Source of the DNA: Ligustrum vulgare
Lineage: Eukaryota > Streptophyta > Magnoliopsida > Lamiales > Oleaceae
Direction of reading: 5' to 3'
DNA length: 64,000 nt
Assembly (NCBI GenBank): GCA_963555705.1
Contig: OY743174.1
Span: 59,418,234-59,482,233 of the forward strand
A model generated the notes under the pieces. That model saw only the letters and a list, made by a program, of their open reading frames with translations. It ran no database searches and was not told the origin of the DNA. Shown piece by piece: positions 34,208 through 44,579 of this stretch (its first letter is position 1; each line of letters starts with the position of its first letter). The position numbers and the translations under genes are program-made.

Positions 34208-34823
34208 AAATTCGCAAAGTCAAGAGCTCGACCTCTTTTTTAAAATTATCAAACAAATCAACCTTGCTCGACCTTTCCAAGATCAATATTCGACCATTTC
34301 TTTGTAGTGATTATTTAGGAGGTCGGCCATACCCGACCTGTCCAGTCATTTTTCATTGATCCAGACTTTGGCGCTACAAAGAATCAAAGCCCATTCTTAT
34401 GACAAAATTATAAGGTCATCCTTTCTCGACCATATATCTTTTATGACATGGAATCGCAGGCTACCTATTCATAAGCCTTCATAAGGACAACTTGTCTATT
34501 CAAAACAGCAATTAATTTTTACTAAAGCACAAACTTTGACAAAAGATATACAAGTTCATTCGTAGCAAAAATTTTTACAAGTAGTCCTCGAGGCATACCC
34601 CGGGCTTTACATCAAAATTTACTTAAATTCCTAACAAACTCTACTGCTGAGGGTCGTGATCAATCGCATCACTGGCCTCTCCTTCAGAGGTACCCTCTCC
34701 TTCATCCTCCTCCATAAATGGAGCAAGGTCGAGGCTTTCCATTCCCAGGGGAAATTGGGAAGGAGGGCTAGTGTCCAGGTCGGGCGCGTGGAGCCGAACC
34801 CAAGCATGGGCTTGCTTCATCCC
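34208..34823. other. Region between tandem array and antisense gene
   Basis: AT-rich with repeated CTCGACC words (34235-34435). No supported gene. On the minus strand it would hold the 3' end of the antisense unit. Confidence 0.35.
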
Positions 34824-35945
34824 TTAGGAATACGACTCAAGGGCATAATTTCCCAATGCAAGGTCGTACTCCTCCGACCTCTTGAAGGCCTCAACAGCCT
34901 CAACCTTGGCTTGAGCTATTTCTTCACGAGCTCGACGTAGGTCTTCAACAAGCTTGGAGTTCTCTTCTTGGGCGAGATCCCACTCTTGAGTCATCAACAG
35001 TAGGTCTGACTCAACCCTAGCCAGCTTCTCCTTAGCAGCCCGAGCCTTCGTGGCCTCGTATTGGACAGAGTGGACAAGTTGGTTCGAGGTCTCTTCGCGC
35101 TTGACGCCTTGATTGATTAGTCCTCGACCTATGCTGATCAACTGCAGGGCGGGACAAAGACTTTATAAAAAATTTGAAAGTCCTAAAATAATAATTATAA
35201 ATAGATAAAGGAAGAAGTATACCTTCACCACCGCACTCATGAAGTGTTCTGCTCCTTGTTCGAGCGCCACTTCCTTACAGTGCTTCTCCAAAATTCCGGG
35301 ATGGAGTCTTTCCTCCATTTTTTCCCTAAGGTTGGTCAATGTCGAGCCTTCGGGGACAACCTCAAGGGCATGAGAAACATGCCCGTCTCTTCTCGAGGTT
35401 GAGGTCGTCGTGCATATCGACCACTCTCCCTTTGAAGGGAAGCCTCAACGCTCCTCCTGGAGGTCTCCCCTATCCCAAACTGATCTTTCCTAGGCCTTTT
35501 TTGATATCAGCGTCGCACGACCCCGTGTCCTTCCTTTTTTTGGGCAGCATTCTGTGCCCTTTCCTCGGCCACCTTTCTCAACTTGTCCCCATCAAAAGCC
35601 ATTCCTGCAGAATGTAAAAGGAAAGAAGGAAGAAGATGAGAGAGTGAAGGAGAAGCCAAAAAACGTAAAAATTACAAAAGAAGTATATATATTACTTAAT
35701 GTACAAGGCCGAGGCCTACCGGGCTGAATGTTAAGACGGGCCTGACCTAAAATCTCATTTGTTATCAAATCAGACGCCTCTTCAGCCAAGAGGCCAAAAT
35801 CACATATCCTAACGACATTGGAAAGAAGGTCAGCCATCTCCTCCTCGCTCTTATTCCCCATCCTATCAAAACTATCTACGTTTGGCTTTCTAAAGGTTGA
35901 CAAAAAAATGTTTTCCCCGACCCGAGGTTTCACGTAGAAGAACAT
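34824..35945 (-). pseudogene. Antisense coding unit of Tat element, C-terminal exons with coiled coil
   Basis: On the minus strand, after the insertion junction, the frame reads YFEVPSVPSSLKYWNEMFFYVKPR (near 35970-35930) and continues to about 35715, where CCCG|GTAGG looks like a donor. An acceptor (CTGCAG) lies at about 35604. The next exon runs to about 35223 (donor GTATAC). After an acceptor CCTGCAG near 35142 comes a coiled-coil exon (34824-35141) rich in Ala, Glu and Arg. The N-terminal part lies at 39631-40150 beyond the nested insertion. Same layout and similar motifs as 4060-6739. Function unknown. Confidence 0.55.
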
Positions 35946-36031
35946 CTCATTCCAATACTTTAAGGAGGAGGGAACCGAAGGGACCTCGAAGTATCCTTTC
36001 CCGCTCAGGTAGACGAAGTAATTGCACCTAG

Positions 36032-36624
36032 TGATGAGATTCGAAGCGCGGAAGAAACGCCGGAAAGTTCCGAACTCAGGTTGTGGTTGGACGGATGAAT
36101 CATGACCCGATATTCACGACACGATGGCTCGACGATGCGGAATAAAGAACCACGACTTTCGAAATGCCACAAGGATTTGCCCAATCTCCTTGATAAGTCT
36201 CTGATTTTCAACGCCACAAATACTCTCGCGAATATTTGATAAGTTCTGGATGAACGCCACAAGATAATCAATCTTGATAAGTTTGGGTTTGTAATGTGAA
36301 TCCACACATTAAAAAATTGAAAAACATTCAATCTATTTTTATTCAATCATCAAAGTCTCTGTTTAAGGTTACGGCCTGATCCCTTATTTACGGCCGTAAA
36401 TCGAAAATCTTGAAATTCTGCATTTTAACCCGAGGGGAGGTTACGGCCGTGACATATGTTGGTTACGGCCGTGAAAGCTCTTATGCATAATTTTCGATTC
36501 TTTTCGACACGGTTTGATCTTCAAAGATCGTCGAATCTGTTGAATTCTTATTTTGACTTGAATATTTAAATTTTCCCGTCAAACCTGCTATGACTCCGAT
36601 TGTCGAGGGTCCTGGATCACATCA
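36032..36624 (-). repeat. 3' LTR of the nested element (left copy)
   Basis: 593 bp. Colinear with the outer parts of the right LTR, but lacking about 165 bp that include the TATA region (right copy 38358-38500). It contains four ACGGCC palindrome copies at 36368-36474, one of them eroded. Confidence 0.8.
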
Positions 36625-36641
36625 TACCCTCCTTCTTTAGG
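36625..36641 (-). other. Polypurine tract of the nested element
   Basis: The minus strand reads CCTAAAGAAGGAGGGTA, ending exactly at the left LTR. Confidence 0.7.
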
Positions 36642-37612
36642 ATGATTCATCCTGAATCATAGCTTTGTTCCGTTGTTTCACTTCACCTCCTGGATCAAAC
36701 GGAAAATTTCTACTTCCATGCCATGAGTTCAATAAATTGGAATCCTTTGATTGGCAAACATGGAAGAGATGGAGCTTGAACTTCCTTTGCCATTTGCGGT
36801 GTGGTTGAAGCTTCCAAACATAATTAACCTGAAAAAAGGATTTAAACAAAATGGGGAGGGACATGTTAGCTTCATGAGGTACAAGGTATGGATCCTTGTA
36901 TTCATGACAAACCACCACCAATTCCACTTCTTGAACCACGAGGCTCTTCTCTTCGCCTCTTTCCTCCTTTGCAATTTCTTGTTCAATTTTTTTATCTTCA
37001 AACTCAACCACATCCCCGACCTCCACATTTGAATCACCATGTTCATGTACTACCCCATCACTACCAAAATGTGGATCTTCCAATTCAAAGCTCAAAATTT
37101 GAACTTCTACCCCAACTTCTAATTCCTCATCATATTTTGGAGTTTGTTCACATAACTCCACGTTTTCAACTCCTACCACAAAGTTCGGGGTCTCTTCAAC
37201 TACTTCTAATTCATGTTTCAAGCCTCCCTCCTTCTTTTCAACATTCATATCCCGAGGCTCAACTATAACATGTATTTCACTCTCCTCTAGCTATTTAATC
37301 ACCGCATTTCGTTTCTCCTCCTTCTTTCGCAATTTAGCCAAATATTTTCTTTCTGCCTCCCCTTCACACCTCAATCTTTCCTCATAAATTTCTTTTTGAA
37401 TTTTCAAAATTGCTTTTTAATCAATCTCAGCTCCTCTCTTAACCCTGATTCCATCCCTAGGTTTAGGATCACGCCTATAATCACTACGATTTGCTTGAGA
37501 TCGCCCCTTTTTCAATTTCCCTTATCTTTCATCTAGTTCATCCAACCTCATCAAAGTTTCATTCAAAAATCTCCACATACGATCTTTGACGTTTTCATGG
37601 GAATTGGACATT
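36637..37612 (-). pseudogene. Acidic protein ORF of nested element with three in-frame stops
   Basis: Starting at the ATG at 37612 (MSNSHENVKDRMWRFLNETL), one reading frame runs to 36637 for about 325 codons. It is interrupted only by TAA at about 37522, TAA near 37419 and TAG near 37290. There are no frameshifts, and two of the stops could come from Gln codons by C-to-T change. The N-terminal third is basic and coiled-coil-like (KIQKEIYEERLRCEGEAERK); the middle is very acidic (Glu/Val-rich); the C-terminus is basic. No gag knuckle, protease or RT is visible. I do not recognise a family. Confidence 0.55.
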
Positions 37613-38010
37613 GTGAGATTTATGTGGAATGACACAGAAAAAGAATAATGAAAACAAAGGATCAAGAAATTCAAGAAAGTGGTTCTTGAATGGACTCTTT
37701 TTTTTTTGAATTTTAGGATGAATTTTCGGAATAAATAAAATAATAAAAATAACAATTTTTTTTAAATCCGAAAATTCGACAACGAACACGACAAAACAAA
37801 CGGAACTTAATTCGGATAAGAATTAAGCAAAACAAACACTTTTGAATTTTGTTGGATTTTTATATGGATCAAACAAAGAAAAAATTTACGGGCACGAAGA
37901 ACAAGAAAATCAAGAAAAAAAGACTCAACAACAAGATATGGATGATTTTTATGGGACTCGATGATAAACATAAAAATCAAACTGGATAGAAAAACCTGAA
38001 TTCAGAGTCC

Positions 38011-38023
38011 AGCTCTGATACCA
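38011..38023 (-). other. tRNA-Met primer binding site of the nested element
   Basis: TGGTATCAGAGCT on the minus strand, two bases after the end of the right LTR; complementary to the 3' end of initiator tRNA-Met. Confidence 0.85.
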
Positions 38024-38453
38024 GATGATGAGGTTCGAAGCACGGAAGAAAAGCCGGAAAGTTCCGAACTCAGGTTGTGGTTGGACGGATGAATCATGAC
38101 CCGATATTCACAACGCGATGGCTCGAAGATGAGGAATAAAGAACCACGACTTTCGAAATGCCACAAGGATTTGTCCAATCTCCTTGATAAGTCTCTGATT
38201 TTCAACGCCACAAACACTCTCGCGAATATTTGATAAGTTCTGGATGAACGCCACAAGCTAATCAATCTTGATAAGTTTGGGTTTGTAATGTGAATCCACA
38301 CATTAAACAATTGAAAAACATTCAATCTATTTTTATTCAATCATCAAAGTCTGAATTACAATGAATAGAAAAAGCGTATAAATAATCAAAATAAAACCCT
38401 AGTCGCTAATCTACTCAAAATAGAATCTGGAAAAATCTGATCCGTTAAGCAGT

Positions 38454-38540
38454 TACGGCCGTAAAGATGACACTTACGGCCGTAAGTGTGTTTCTGTTTA
38501 AGGTTACGGCCGTGATCCCTTATTTACGGCCGTAAATCGA
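38454..38540. repeat. TTACGGCCGTAA palindrome cluster in nested LTR
   Basis: Four copies within about 85 bp (38454, 38473, 38503 with a GTGA end, 38522), just upstream on the minus strand of a TATTTATAC TATA-like box at about 38374-38384. Confidence 0.85.
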
Positions 38541-38766
38541 AAATCTTGAAATTCTGCATTTTATCCCGAATCTTGATAAGTTTGGGTTTGTAATGTGAAT
38601 CCACACATTAAACAATTGAAAAACATTCAATCTCTTTTTATTCAATCATCAAAGTCTTAATTTACAACGAATCGAAAAGGCGTAAGTTCCATGTTGGGGT
38701 CGAGCCGAGAAGAGAGACGGATCAAGCCGAATCAAGGGGTCGAAGTAATTTGGGCAGAAAATCCAT

Positions 38767-39032
38767 CACGGCCGTAATGGAGGACCTTCACGGCCGTAAC
38801 CCATATATTCACGGCCGTAAATCATGTTATCACGGCCGTAATCATTTATCGAAGAAAAATGAAGAATTTCAGCAGAACAAGGCTTACGGCCGTAAGCCTA
38901 GAAGTTACGGCCGTAACATTCAAAAAGGGAAACTTCACGGCCGTAAGAAGTTCGTCACGGCCGTAACTAATAAACGCAGTTTTGATCAGAGAGGCATTTA
39001 CGGCCGTAAAAGAATTATTCACGGTCGTAAAT
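38767..39032. repeat. Ten-copy ACGGCCGTAA palindrome array
   Basis: Copies begin near 38767, 38790, 38810, 38832, 38883, 38905, 38936, 38955, 38998 and 39020. Most read TCACGGCCGTAA or TTACGGCCGTAA; the last carries GGTCGT. Spacing is about 20-50 bp. The array is followed on the plus strand by a TATA-like box near 39166. Confidence 0.9.
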
Positions 39033-39630
39033 GAGTAGCGGTCATATTTTCCGGATTTTTAATTATTTTATTCCTTTTTTAGTTTTTAGGTTATTTTCTT
39101 ATTTTAGAATTTTAGTCTAATTAGAATTCTATTTTGAATAAATTAGATTCTAGGTTATTTTGCTTATTTATACTTCTTTCCATTCATTGTAAAAGTTAAG
39201 TTTGAGTTTATAAATTAAATTAAGAGAGGATTCTCTTGTTAAAGGTTGAGGAGTCCCTTTGGTGTTCTTCGAGAACAAATCCAACTTATCAAATATTGTG
39301 AAAATATTTGTGGCGTTGAACTTATCAAATATTCGCGAGAATATTTGTGGTGTTTCCAATTTAGAATCTTATCAAGGAAATTGACAAGTCCTTGTGGTGT
39401 TTCGAAAACCTTGGAATTCTGCATTTTAACCCAATGGGAGGTTACGGCCGTGACATATGTTGGTTACGGCCGTGAAAGCTCTTCTACATAATTTTCGATT
39501 CTTTTCGACACGGTTTGATCTTCAAAGCTCGTCGAACTTGCTGAATTCTTATTTTGGCTTGAATATTTAAATTTTCCTGTCAAACCTGCTATGACTCCGA
39601 TTGTCGAGGGTCCTGGATCACATCACCTAG

Positions 39631-40150
39631 GCAAGTACTTCAATTCCAAAAGACATTCACAAAAGTCTACGGTAGGCTTTATTCCTAAACTCCTACATAA
39701 ACCAAAAAAATACACTAAGATTCTCCATCCATTGGGAGCGAGCTGACCCGGGACTATGCTGAAACTAAGGAGAAAGTCGATGAAAAAATGGTGGAGAGGA
39801 AACCTAAGATCGGCCACAAGGGCCTCATGAAAAACCACCATCTCCCCCTCTAGGAAATGGTACGAGACATCATCCTCATCCAGAACTCGAGCTGTATACC
39901 CGTAAGACAAGCTAAACTTCCTCATGTTAGCCTCGACCATGTGCTCCTTCATCCTACTATTATAAGTTGGGAGCTCAAGGTCGGTCTCACTTGACCCCCT
40001 ATCCAAGTCTGGGATATCTTCTACACCCTCCTCATTGCTCGACTCTTCATCTTGAGGAGGAGGTTGGTAAAAACCTAGTGGCTCAACCTCTAAAAGCTCT
40101 TCCAGGTTCTCCACTTCCCTAAGGTCTCCAAAGGTCACTTGCCTCACCAT
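39631..40150 (-). pseudogene. Antisense coding unit of Tat element, N-terminal part
   Basis: The frame starts at 40150 (MVRQVTFGDLREVENLEELL) and runs open for about 170 codons to the nested insertion at 39630. It has an acidic N-terminus (DEESSNEEGVEDIPD) and then a hydrophobic domain with RFPLHHFFIDFLLSF and QLAPNGWRILVYFF, shared in spacing with 6001-6246. The coding continues beyond the insertion at about 36026 (CNYFVYLSGKGYFEV) in the same sense. Before the insertion this was probably an intact open frame. Confidence 0.6.
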
Positions 40151-40500
40151 GTTTTTTGAAAAATAAATTATATAAATAAGGAGGTCGGGAAAGGTCGAGC
40201 TTGCCTAAAGTGCTATTTCTTTTTGGAGGGGTAGATCGTGCAACTTGCTCGTAGAGTTCTCTGGTCTCTTACAAAATTTCGCAAAGTAAAATGAAAGGGA
40301 GGATATGGACCACACATATATAGGCAAAAATGGCGGGAAAACCTGTTGAATCTCAACCTTTCGCTTTGGACACGCGTCAATGATCTGGCTTAAAGCTATT
40401 TGAGTACAATTGGCAAAACGCGTTGTTAGTTGTCAGAAGTAAATGTGATAGCTGTAAAAAAATAAATGCATTCAGAGATGTATTGTTGATCCCTGATGCA

Positions 40501-40510
40501 CGGGGGCCAA
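40501..40510 (+). other. Polypurine tract of the Tat element
   Basis: CGGGGGCCAA directly precedes the 3' LTR start TGATTGGTAC. Confidence 0.65.
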
Positions 40511-41229
40511 TGATTGGTACAATTTCAGAATGTCCTATTGTATGCCCGGTCTCTTTAGAACCAGTGACCAAATAACCAAAAGGTCGGGCATGTCTGCCAG
40601 GCCAAACAGGGATCGGGCTTGATGCCCGGTCTCATTAATTTATTCCATCCGTTTACTCATGGGTCGACATACTTTCCCGGGCTTACCCTGTCACTGAGGT
40701 ATGGTATTCCCAACCTCATCTTTGTCAATTCCTATTAGGTTTGATGTTCGATCCATCCCGGTCACATTACGCCTAAAAGTCCAATACAATTAGGACTCTA
40801 AGCATTCTTCGTTTATGAGTTTCATCAATGGGCAACCTTCTTGGGCCCCCAACACAAGACATATTCCATAAGGAAACATCCTAAAAAATGGGAGTTCAAT
40901 CATTATAAAATTAGAACACCTCCTAAAAGGCAAGTTTATACAAAAATGACTCCTCGCAATTAAAGAAAGTTATGGGCTTTTCAGCCCTATAAATGCAGTT
41001 CCTTAGACCACATATTATTCATTCATAATCCACAACATATTTTCCCAGTCATATACTTTCTCTTTCTACTTTTCTTTTTCCAGAAAACTAATTCTCACAC
41101 CGGAGGGGAGACGGGGAGAGTCCTCATCGCCTTTTTTGCAGGTCATTCAAGGCGAATCCATTCATCTTTTCCAGTGATTAAGCAACTTCAGATCTTTCCC
41201 CGTCAAGGTTAGGAATTTTTACAGCATCA
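40511..41229 (+). repeat. 3' LTR of Tat-type element
   Basis: 719 bp with TGATTGG...GCATCA ends. It is colinear with the 5' LTR except for one block missing there and scattered substitutions. Confidence 0.9.
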
Positions 41230-41234
41230 GTCGG

Positions 41235-42010
41235 TTTGGTTCTGAAACCATTACTTGAGTTTTTAAATAATAAATGCAAATTAAAACTTTTTTATATCCA
41301 CTTCTTCATTAGAATTCATCTACAACATTATTAAATAGAAAATGAAATTTTTAGTTAACAAAACAAAAGTTTAGAAAAAGTAACATGTTATTCTAAATTA
41401 AAGAAGAAGAAACCTATCTGAAAGAAACTCGCCGACTCGTCAAAACTTAGAGAATCAAACATAAAGTCCGTTTAGACTTATAATTATAGGTTACGATGAA
41501 GGTCTGACTCTGCCCATTTTACCGTGACGCTGTGTGAGTTAGGGAGGAAATTCGCAATTTGAGTTTGAGTTAACTCCTGAGAATTGACGAATTGAGTTGA
41601 GGTTTATATTTAAATAAATTTTAAAAAGTAAACATCAACGCCATCGATGATGACCAAGGAGTGCAACAATTGCTGTGTTATAGGAGTGCAAGTAAAGCAG
41701 TATGAATATGTGTCTATAATTGAAAAGAAGAGAAATGAGAGTTAGAATTTAGATATATGATTTAAAATCTTTGTCTGGAGTAAAATGTATGGAAAATAAC
41801 ATTTTTGTACATTTCACATTTATAATTTAAGATTTGAATTTTTTGGTAAGATGAATATCCACTGAAAAGAGAATCAAAATCAAAATCGAAATCAAATGAT
41901 TCTTGATTCTAAAAATTAAACCATTATTTTTTCAATGTAAAACTGAATCAAACCGCTTAATTTAATTTGATTCTGATTTGATTCGATTATTTTGTCCATC
42001 ACTAATTTAT
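41235..42010. repeat. Right half of an AT-rich element split by the Tat insertion
   Basis: Left of the Tat element (27905-28052) the sequence is rich in GGTTTGGTTC / GAACCAAACC words. To the right, TTTGGTTCTGAAACC continues directly, and the piece ends near 42000 with GATTCTGATTTGATTCGA and TTTTGTCCATCACTA. It looks like a low-complexity hAT-like MITE used as target. Boundaries are approximate. Confidence 0.35.
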
Positions 42011-42289
42011 AATCTCCATTTCCGAATCAATCAATAATAATTATGATAAGACGTGCTATATGATTACCACGCATAAGTTTCGATGAAGTTCAATTGTCGC
42101 TCGAACCAACTAGCATGTAGCAAAAGAGCCTTCTTTAAATGCACATATTTTCACCATGACTCTTTCATTGTCAACTTTGCTTTCTTTCTTTCCCCCTCTC
42201 ACTACTCTGCAAATCAGCAGCTTTCTCTTTAAGCATCTAATCCCCATCCATCCGACCCCACACACAGTTCAACTAATAATTAATGTTAT

Positions 42290-42630
42290 TTGTCCGTTCC
42301 GTGAGCAAATATAAACAAAAATTTAATCATCATAATTTTTTCATATCATTTTTTAATCATAAATATTTTTTTTTTCAATTTTTAATCACGCATATTATTT
42401 AAAAAATTCAAATAAATCACATTATAAATCAAATTTTTTAATTTGACAGCCTTCAAACGTTAGAGTGTATTTAATTCTAATTAAAATGAGTTTTTTTAAT
42501 AAATAGTGATTTTTGAGAAAATGAATAGTTAAAATTTGTTTGAAAAGTCAAATATTGTGAAATTAACTTTTAATGAATGGTTAAAATTGAGTACCGTCGA
42601 AAAATAAGAACATTTTAATGAAAACCAAAC
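42290..42630 (-). repeat. AT-rich dispersed repeat, minus orientation
   Basis: TTTTTAATCATAAATA and TTTTTAATCACGCATATT are inverse forms of the words at 24421-25020. The following GAGTTTTTTTAATAAATAGT block is shared with 56820-56990 and 60690-60790. Confidence 0.45.
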
Positions 42631-42717
42631 AAAGAAGAGTGACTGGCTCGTGATAGTTGCCCCATGTGTTAAAAAAAAAAAGGTTGAACTTTGTAGAGAG
42701 TAGTTGCCCTATTTGTA

Positions 42718-42962
42718 AAGGTTGAACTCCAATCTTAGGAATCCCTACACTCCCTGTTTGTAAGATTTATAGAGAATGTAAATCGCAGGATGTACTTCAG
42801 TAAAACAGGATTGAGAACTTGTTGTTTAACTACGCTTACAATGAGTCTCATCCATACTTTTGGTAAGATTCGAACTCTCACTCTACAACTGTTAGTTCAG
42901 TTGAGATTTTTCATTTTCACCTTTCAACAAACTGAGTTATATCCCGAGGGCGATAGTTGCCC
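42718..42962 (-). mobile_element. tRNA-related SINE
   Basis: On the minus strand an A-box-like TATAACTCAGTTTG (42929-42942) is followed 65 bp later by a B-box-like GAGTTCGAATC (42867-42877). The body ends near 42718 with GGTTGAACTCC-type words seen again at 46630-46745. A target duplication was not identified. Confidence 0.45.
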
Positions 42963-43014
42963 AATTTGTCATTCTATACTTGATTGTTTTAAGTTTTAAC
43001 AATTAAAAAAAAAA

Positions 43015-43900
43015 ACTAATTCAGGTTCTATTTGTTAAAAATTTCGTGTTTAATTTTTTTTTTTTTTATAGGTTGGAGGTAAAATATTTGATTGAAAAGT
43101 GATGAGAGAAATTGTGTGTGGTTAAATTAATTTGAGAAATTATATGTGGTTAAAAACGTATTTTAAAACAAATTTGTCAAACTGTGGCTGAATTTTCTAA
43201 GCTTAGCCTCTTTAGACGGCCACAGTTTAAATAGGATTATAAATTTCAAAATTTTTCAAATTATTTTTTAAATATGTATATTTTTTCATTCTAACTTTTA
43301 ATTACATATTTTACCTAAAAAATATAAATAAATCAATTTAAACTCATTTAATGGACACCGAACCCGCTAGATAGGATGTCAAGGTGAATACAGTTTAGTC
43401 AATCAATATGAACCTCACCCAACTCTATCTAAACACATTTTTTCTACAATGTTCTTTTATTTATTTATTTATTTATTTATTTTTAAACAAAAAAGTTACA
43501 ATAATTTTAGACGATTAGAAGCTAAACAAGAGACAGATACCCAGCTTATATGCAGCATCTTTGTAACCCAAGTTTGTGCGCATGAGTGTGTCTCTGTTCG
43601 GGTAAATTAATTATAAACAATTTATAATCGCTTCAATTTTCAATATAATTTTTTAATTACATATTTTTTTCTTTCTTCAATTTTTAGTCATACATCTACC
43701 TCGAGATCCGTGAAAAAAAAAAGTTAAAAAAAACTGGTTTTAATTGATCCCGACGGAAGCCTCTATTTTATAAATTCTTTATTAATACATTTTCTTATAT
43801 CACTTTTTAATCATACATATATCTTCAAATCAATTTTCAACTACGTCAAACATTAAATTATATATATACATATATACATACATACACATTTTATTTCAAT
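43015..43900. repeat. AT-rich dispersed repeats in both orientations
   Basis: 43075-43170 (plus: GTGTGGTTAAATTAATTTGAGA), 43250-43340 (minus), 43615-43720 (minus) and 43775-43890 (minus) carry the same words as 24421-25020. A (TTTA)n run lies at 43457-43481. No gene. Confidence 0.45.
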
Positions 43901-43904
43901 CACA

Positions 43905-44440
43905 CATTTTCCAAAAAGTTAATTGGAACCTGATCAGCAATAGAAATAGGGAACGAAATGACAGTTGCCATGCTTGAGAGAACTGGGATCATGCCAACAG
44001 CTTCCGCCACCCAAAATCCACCACCTCCTCCACCGTGCAAGTGGAAGTACGTGCTTTCACGCGCATATGAACTGCCAAGATATAATAATACTGCAAAGTT
44101 CAAACCAGGGGCGGAGCCAGCCCATTTGTTTGGGCTGGGCCAAATTTCATTTGGGATGGACTTTGTCTATGGAAATTTTTTTTTTTTTTTTTCCTCAAAG
44201 GAATTTTTGGGTCAGGGCCCAGTTGGCCCACCCCTGGCTCCGCCCCTGGTTCAAACTGCAAACGAATCTTCACTGTACCAGTCCCAGTCAGGCTTCCATT
44301 GGGCAAGAGGCACCAGTTGGAGGATGTAAAAGCCGGATCTTCAATGAAACCCAACAATACATCTGGTGGTTTCCAGGTTCTTCGGCCGCGGCACCTCCCT
44401 CCGTCTTTGCCAAGTTGTCAGTTGCAGGGTGATAAGTACG
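43905..44440. pseudogene. Gene-like fragment of unknown identity, split by a MITE
   Basis: Higher GC and balanced composition from 43915 to 44097 and again from 44257 to 44440 suggest former exons. Removing the MITE rejoins them. On the plus strand one frame is open through both parts (KWKYVLSRAYELPRYNNT...). The minus strand is also open (GFWVAEAVGMIPVLSSMATV). I do not recognise either product, so strand and function are undecided. Confidence 0.3.
44106..44248. mobile_element. hAT-type MITE, target duplication GTTCAAAC
   Basis: 143 bp with perfect 15-bp terminal inverted repeats CAGGGGCGGAGCCAG, flanked by GTTCAAAC on both sides (44098-44105, 44249-44256). This is a very common plant MITE terminus. 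Confidence 0.9.
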
Positions 44441-44579
44441 TTTTGTTTACTTATTTTGGCTTTAAATTTAGACAATTGTAAGTGTTTTAGAATATGATAT
44501 TGCTAATTATATATTTATTTTGTTTGTTTTAGGAAAAATCAAATTTTGAATACGTTTGGATGAGAAACGGAAAAAAATG

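Larger units (their letters stand above)
36032..39625 (-). mobile_element. Nested non-autonomous LTR retroelement, target duplication CCTAG
   Basis: The element is bounded by TGATGAG and ACATCA and flanked by CCTAG (36027-36031, 39626-39630). It lies inside the antisense unit of the Tat element. The minus-strand orientation is given by a tRNA-Met primer site (TGGTATCAGAGCT, 38011-38023) next to the right LTR and a polypurine tract (AAAGAAGGAGGG) next to the left LTR. The interior of about 1.4 kb holds one acidic ORF and no pol. The LTRs differ greatly in length (593 and 1600 bp) because of a deletion in the left one and a rearranged insertion in the right one. Confidence 0.85.
38026..39625 (-). 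repeat. 5' LTR of the nested element, enlarged by rearrangement
   Basis: 38026-38572 and 39413-39625 correspond to the left LTR. Between them, 38573-38690 repeats part of the LTR (ATCTTGATAAGTTTGGGTTT), and 38690-39412 holds a related LTR in the opposite orientation. The latter has a ten-copy ACGGCCGTAA array, a TATTTATAC TATA-like box near 39166, and a U5 (AATATTCGCGAGAATATTTG) inverse to that at 38215-38235. Confidence 0.75.
28058..41229 (+). mobile_element. Ty3/gypsy Tat-type retrotransposon, complete but dead, target duplication GTCGG
   Basis: LTRs at 28058-28746 and 40511-41229 have TGAT...CATCA ends and are flanked by GTCGG (28053-28057, 41230-41234). A primer site (TTGGCGCCGTCTGTG) follows the 5' LTR and a polypurine tract (CGGGGGCC) precedes the 3' LTR. 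The interior order is gag, protease, RT, RNase H, a second archaeal-type RNase H, integrase, a hairpin tandem array, then an antisense coding unit. The double RNase H and antisense ORF identify the Tat lineage. Many stops and frameshifts, about 9 percent LTR divergence over the last 150 bp by eye, and a nested insertion (36032-39625) show that it is old. Confidence 0.9.

Noticed and set aside
36751..37268. Plus-strand frames with hydrophobic or Pro/His-rich peptides
   Set aside because: They are mirror frames of the acidic minus-strand ORF of the nested LTR element.
38767..39032. Regularly recurring short repeat resembling a CRISPR array
   Set aside because: Plant LTR context, irregular spacing, a 12-bp palindromic unit and no cas genes; not a CRISPR.
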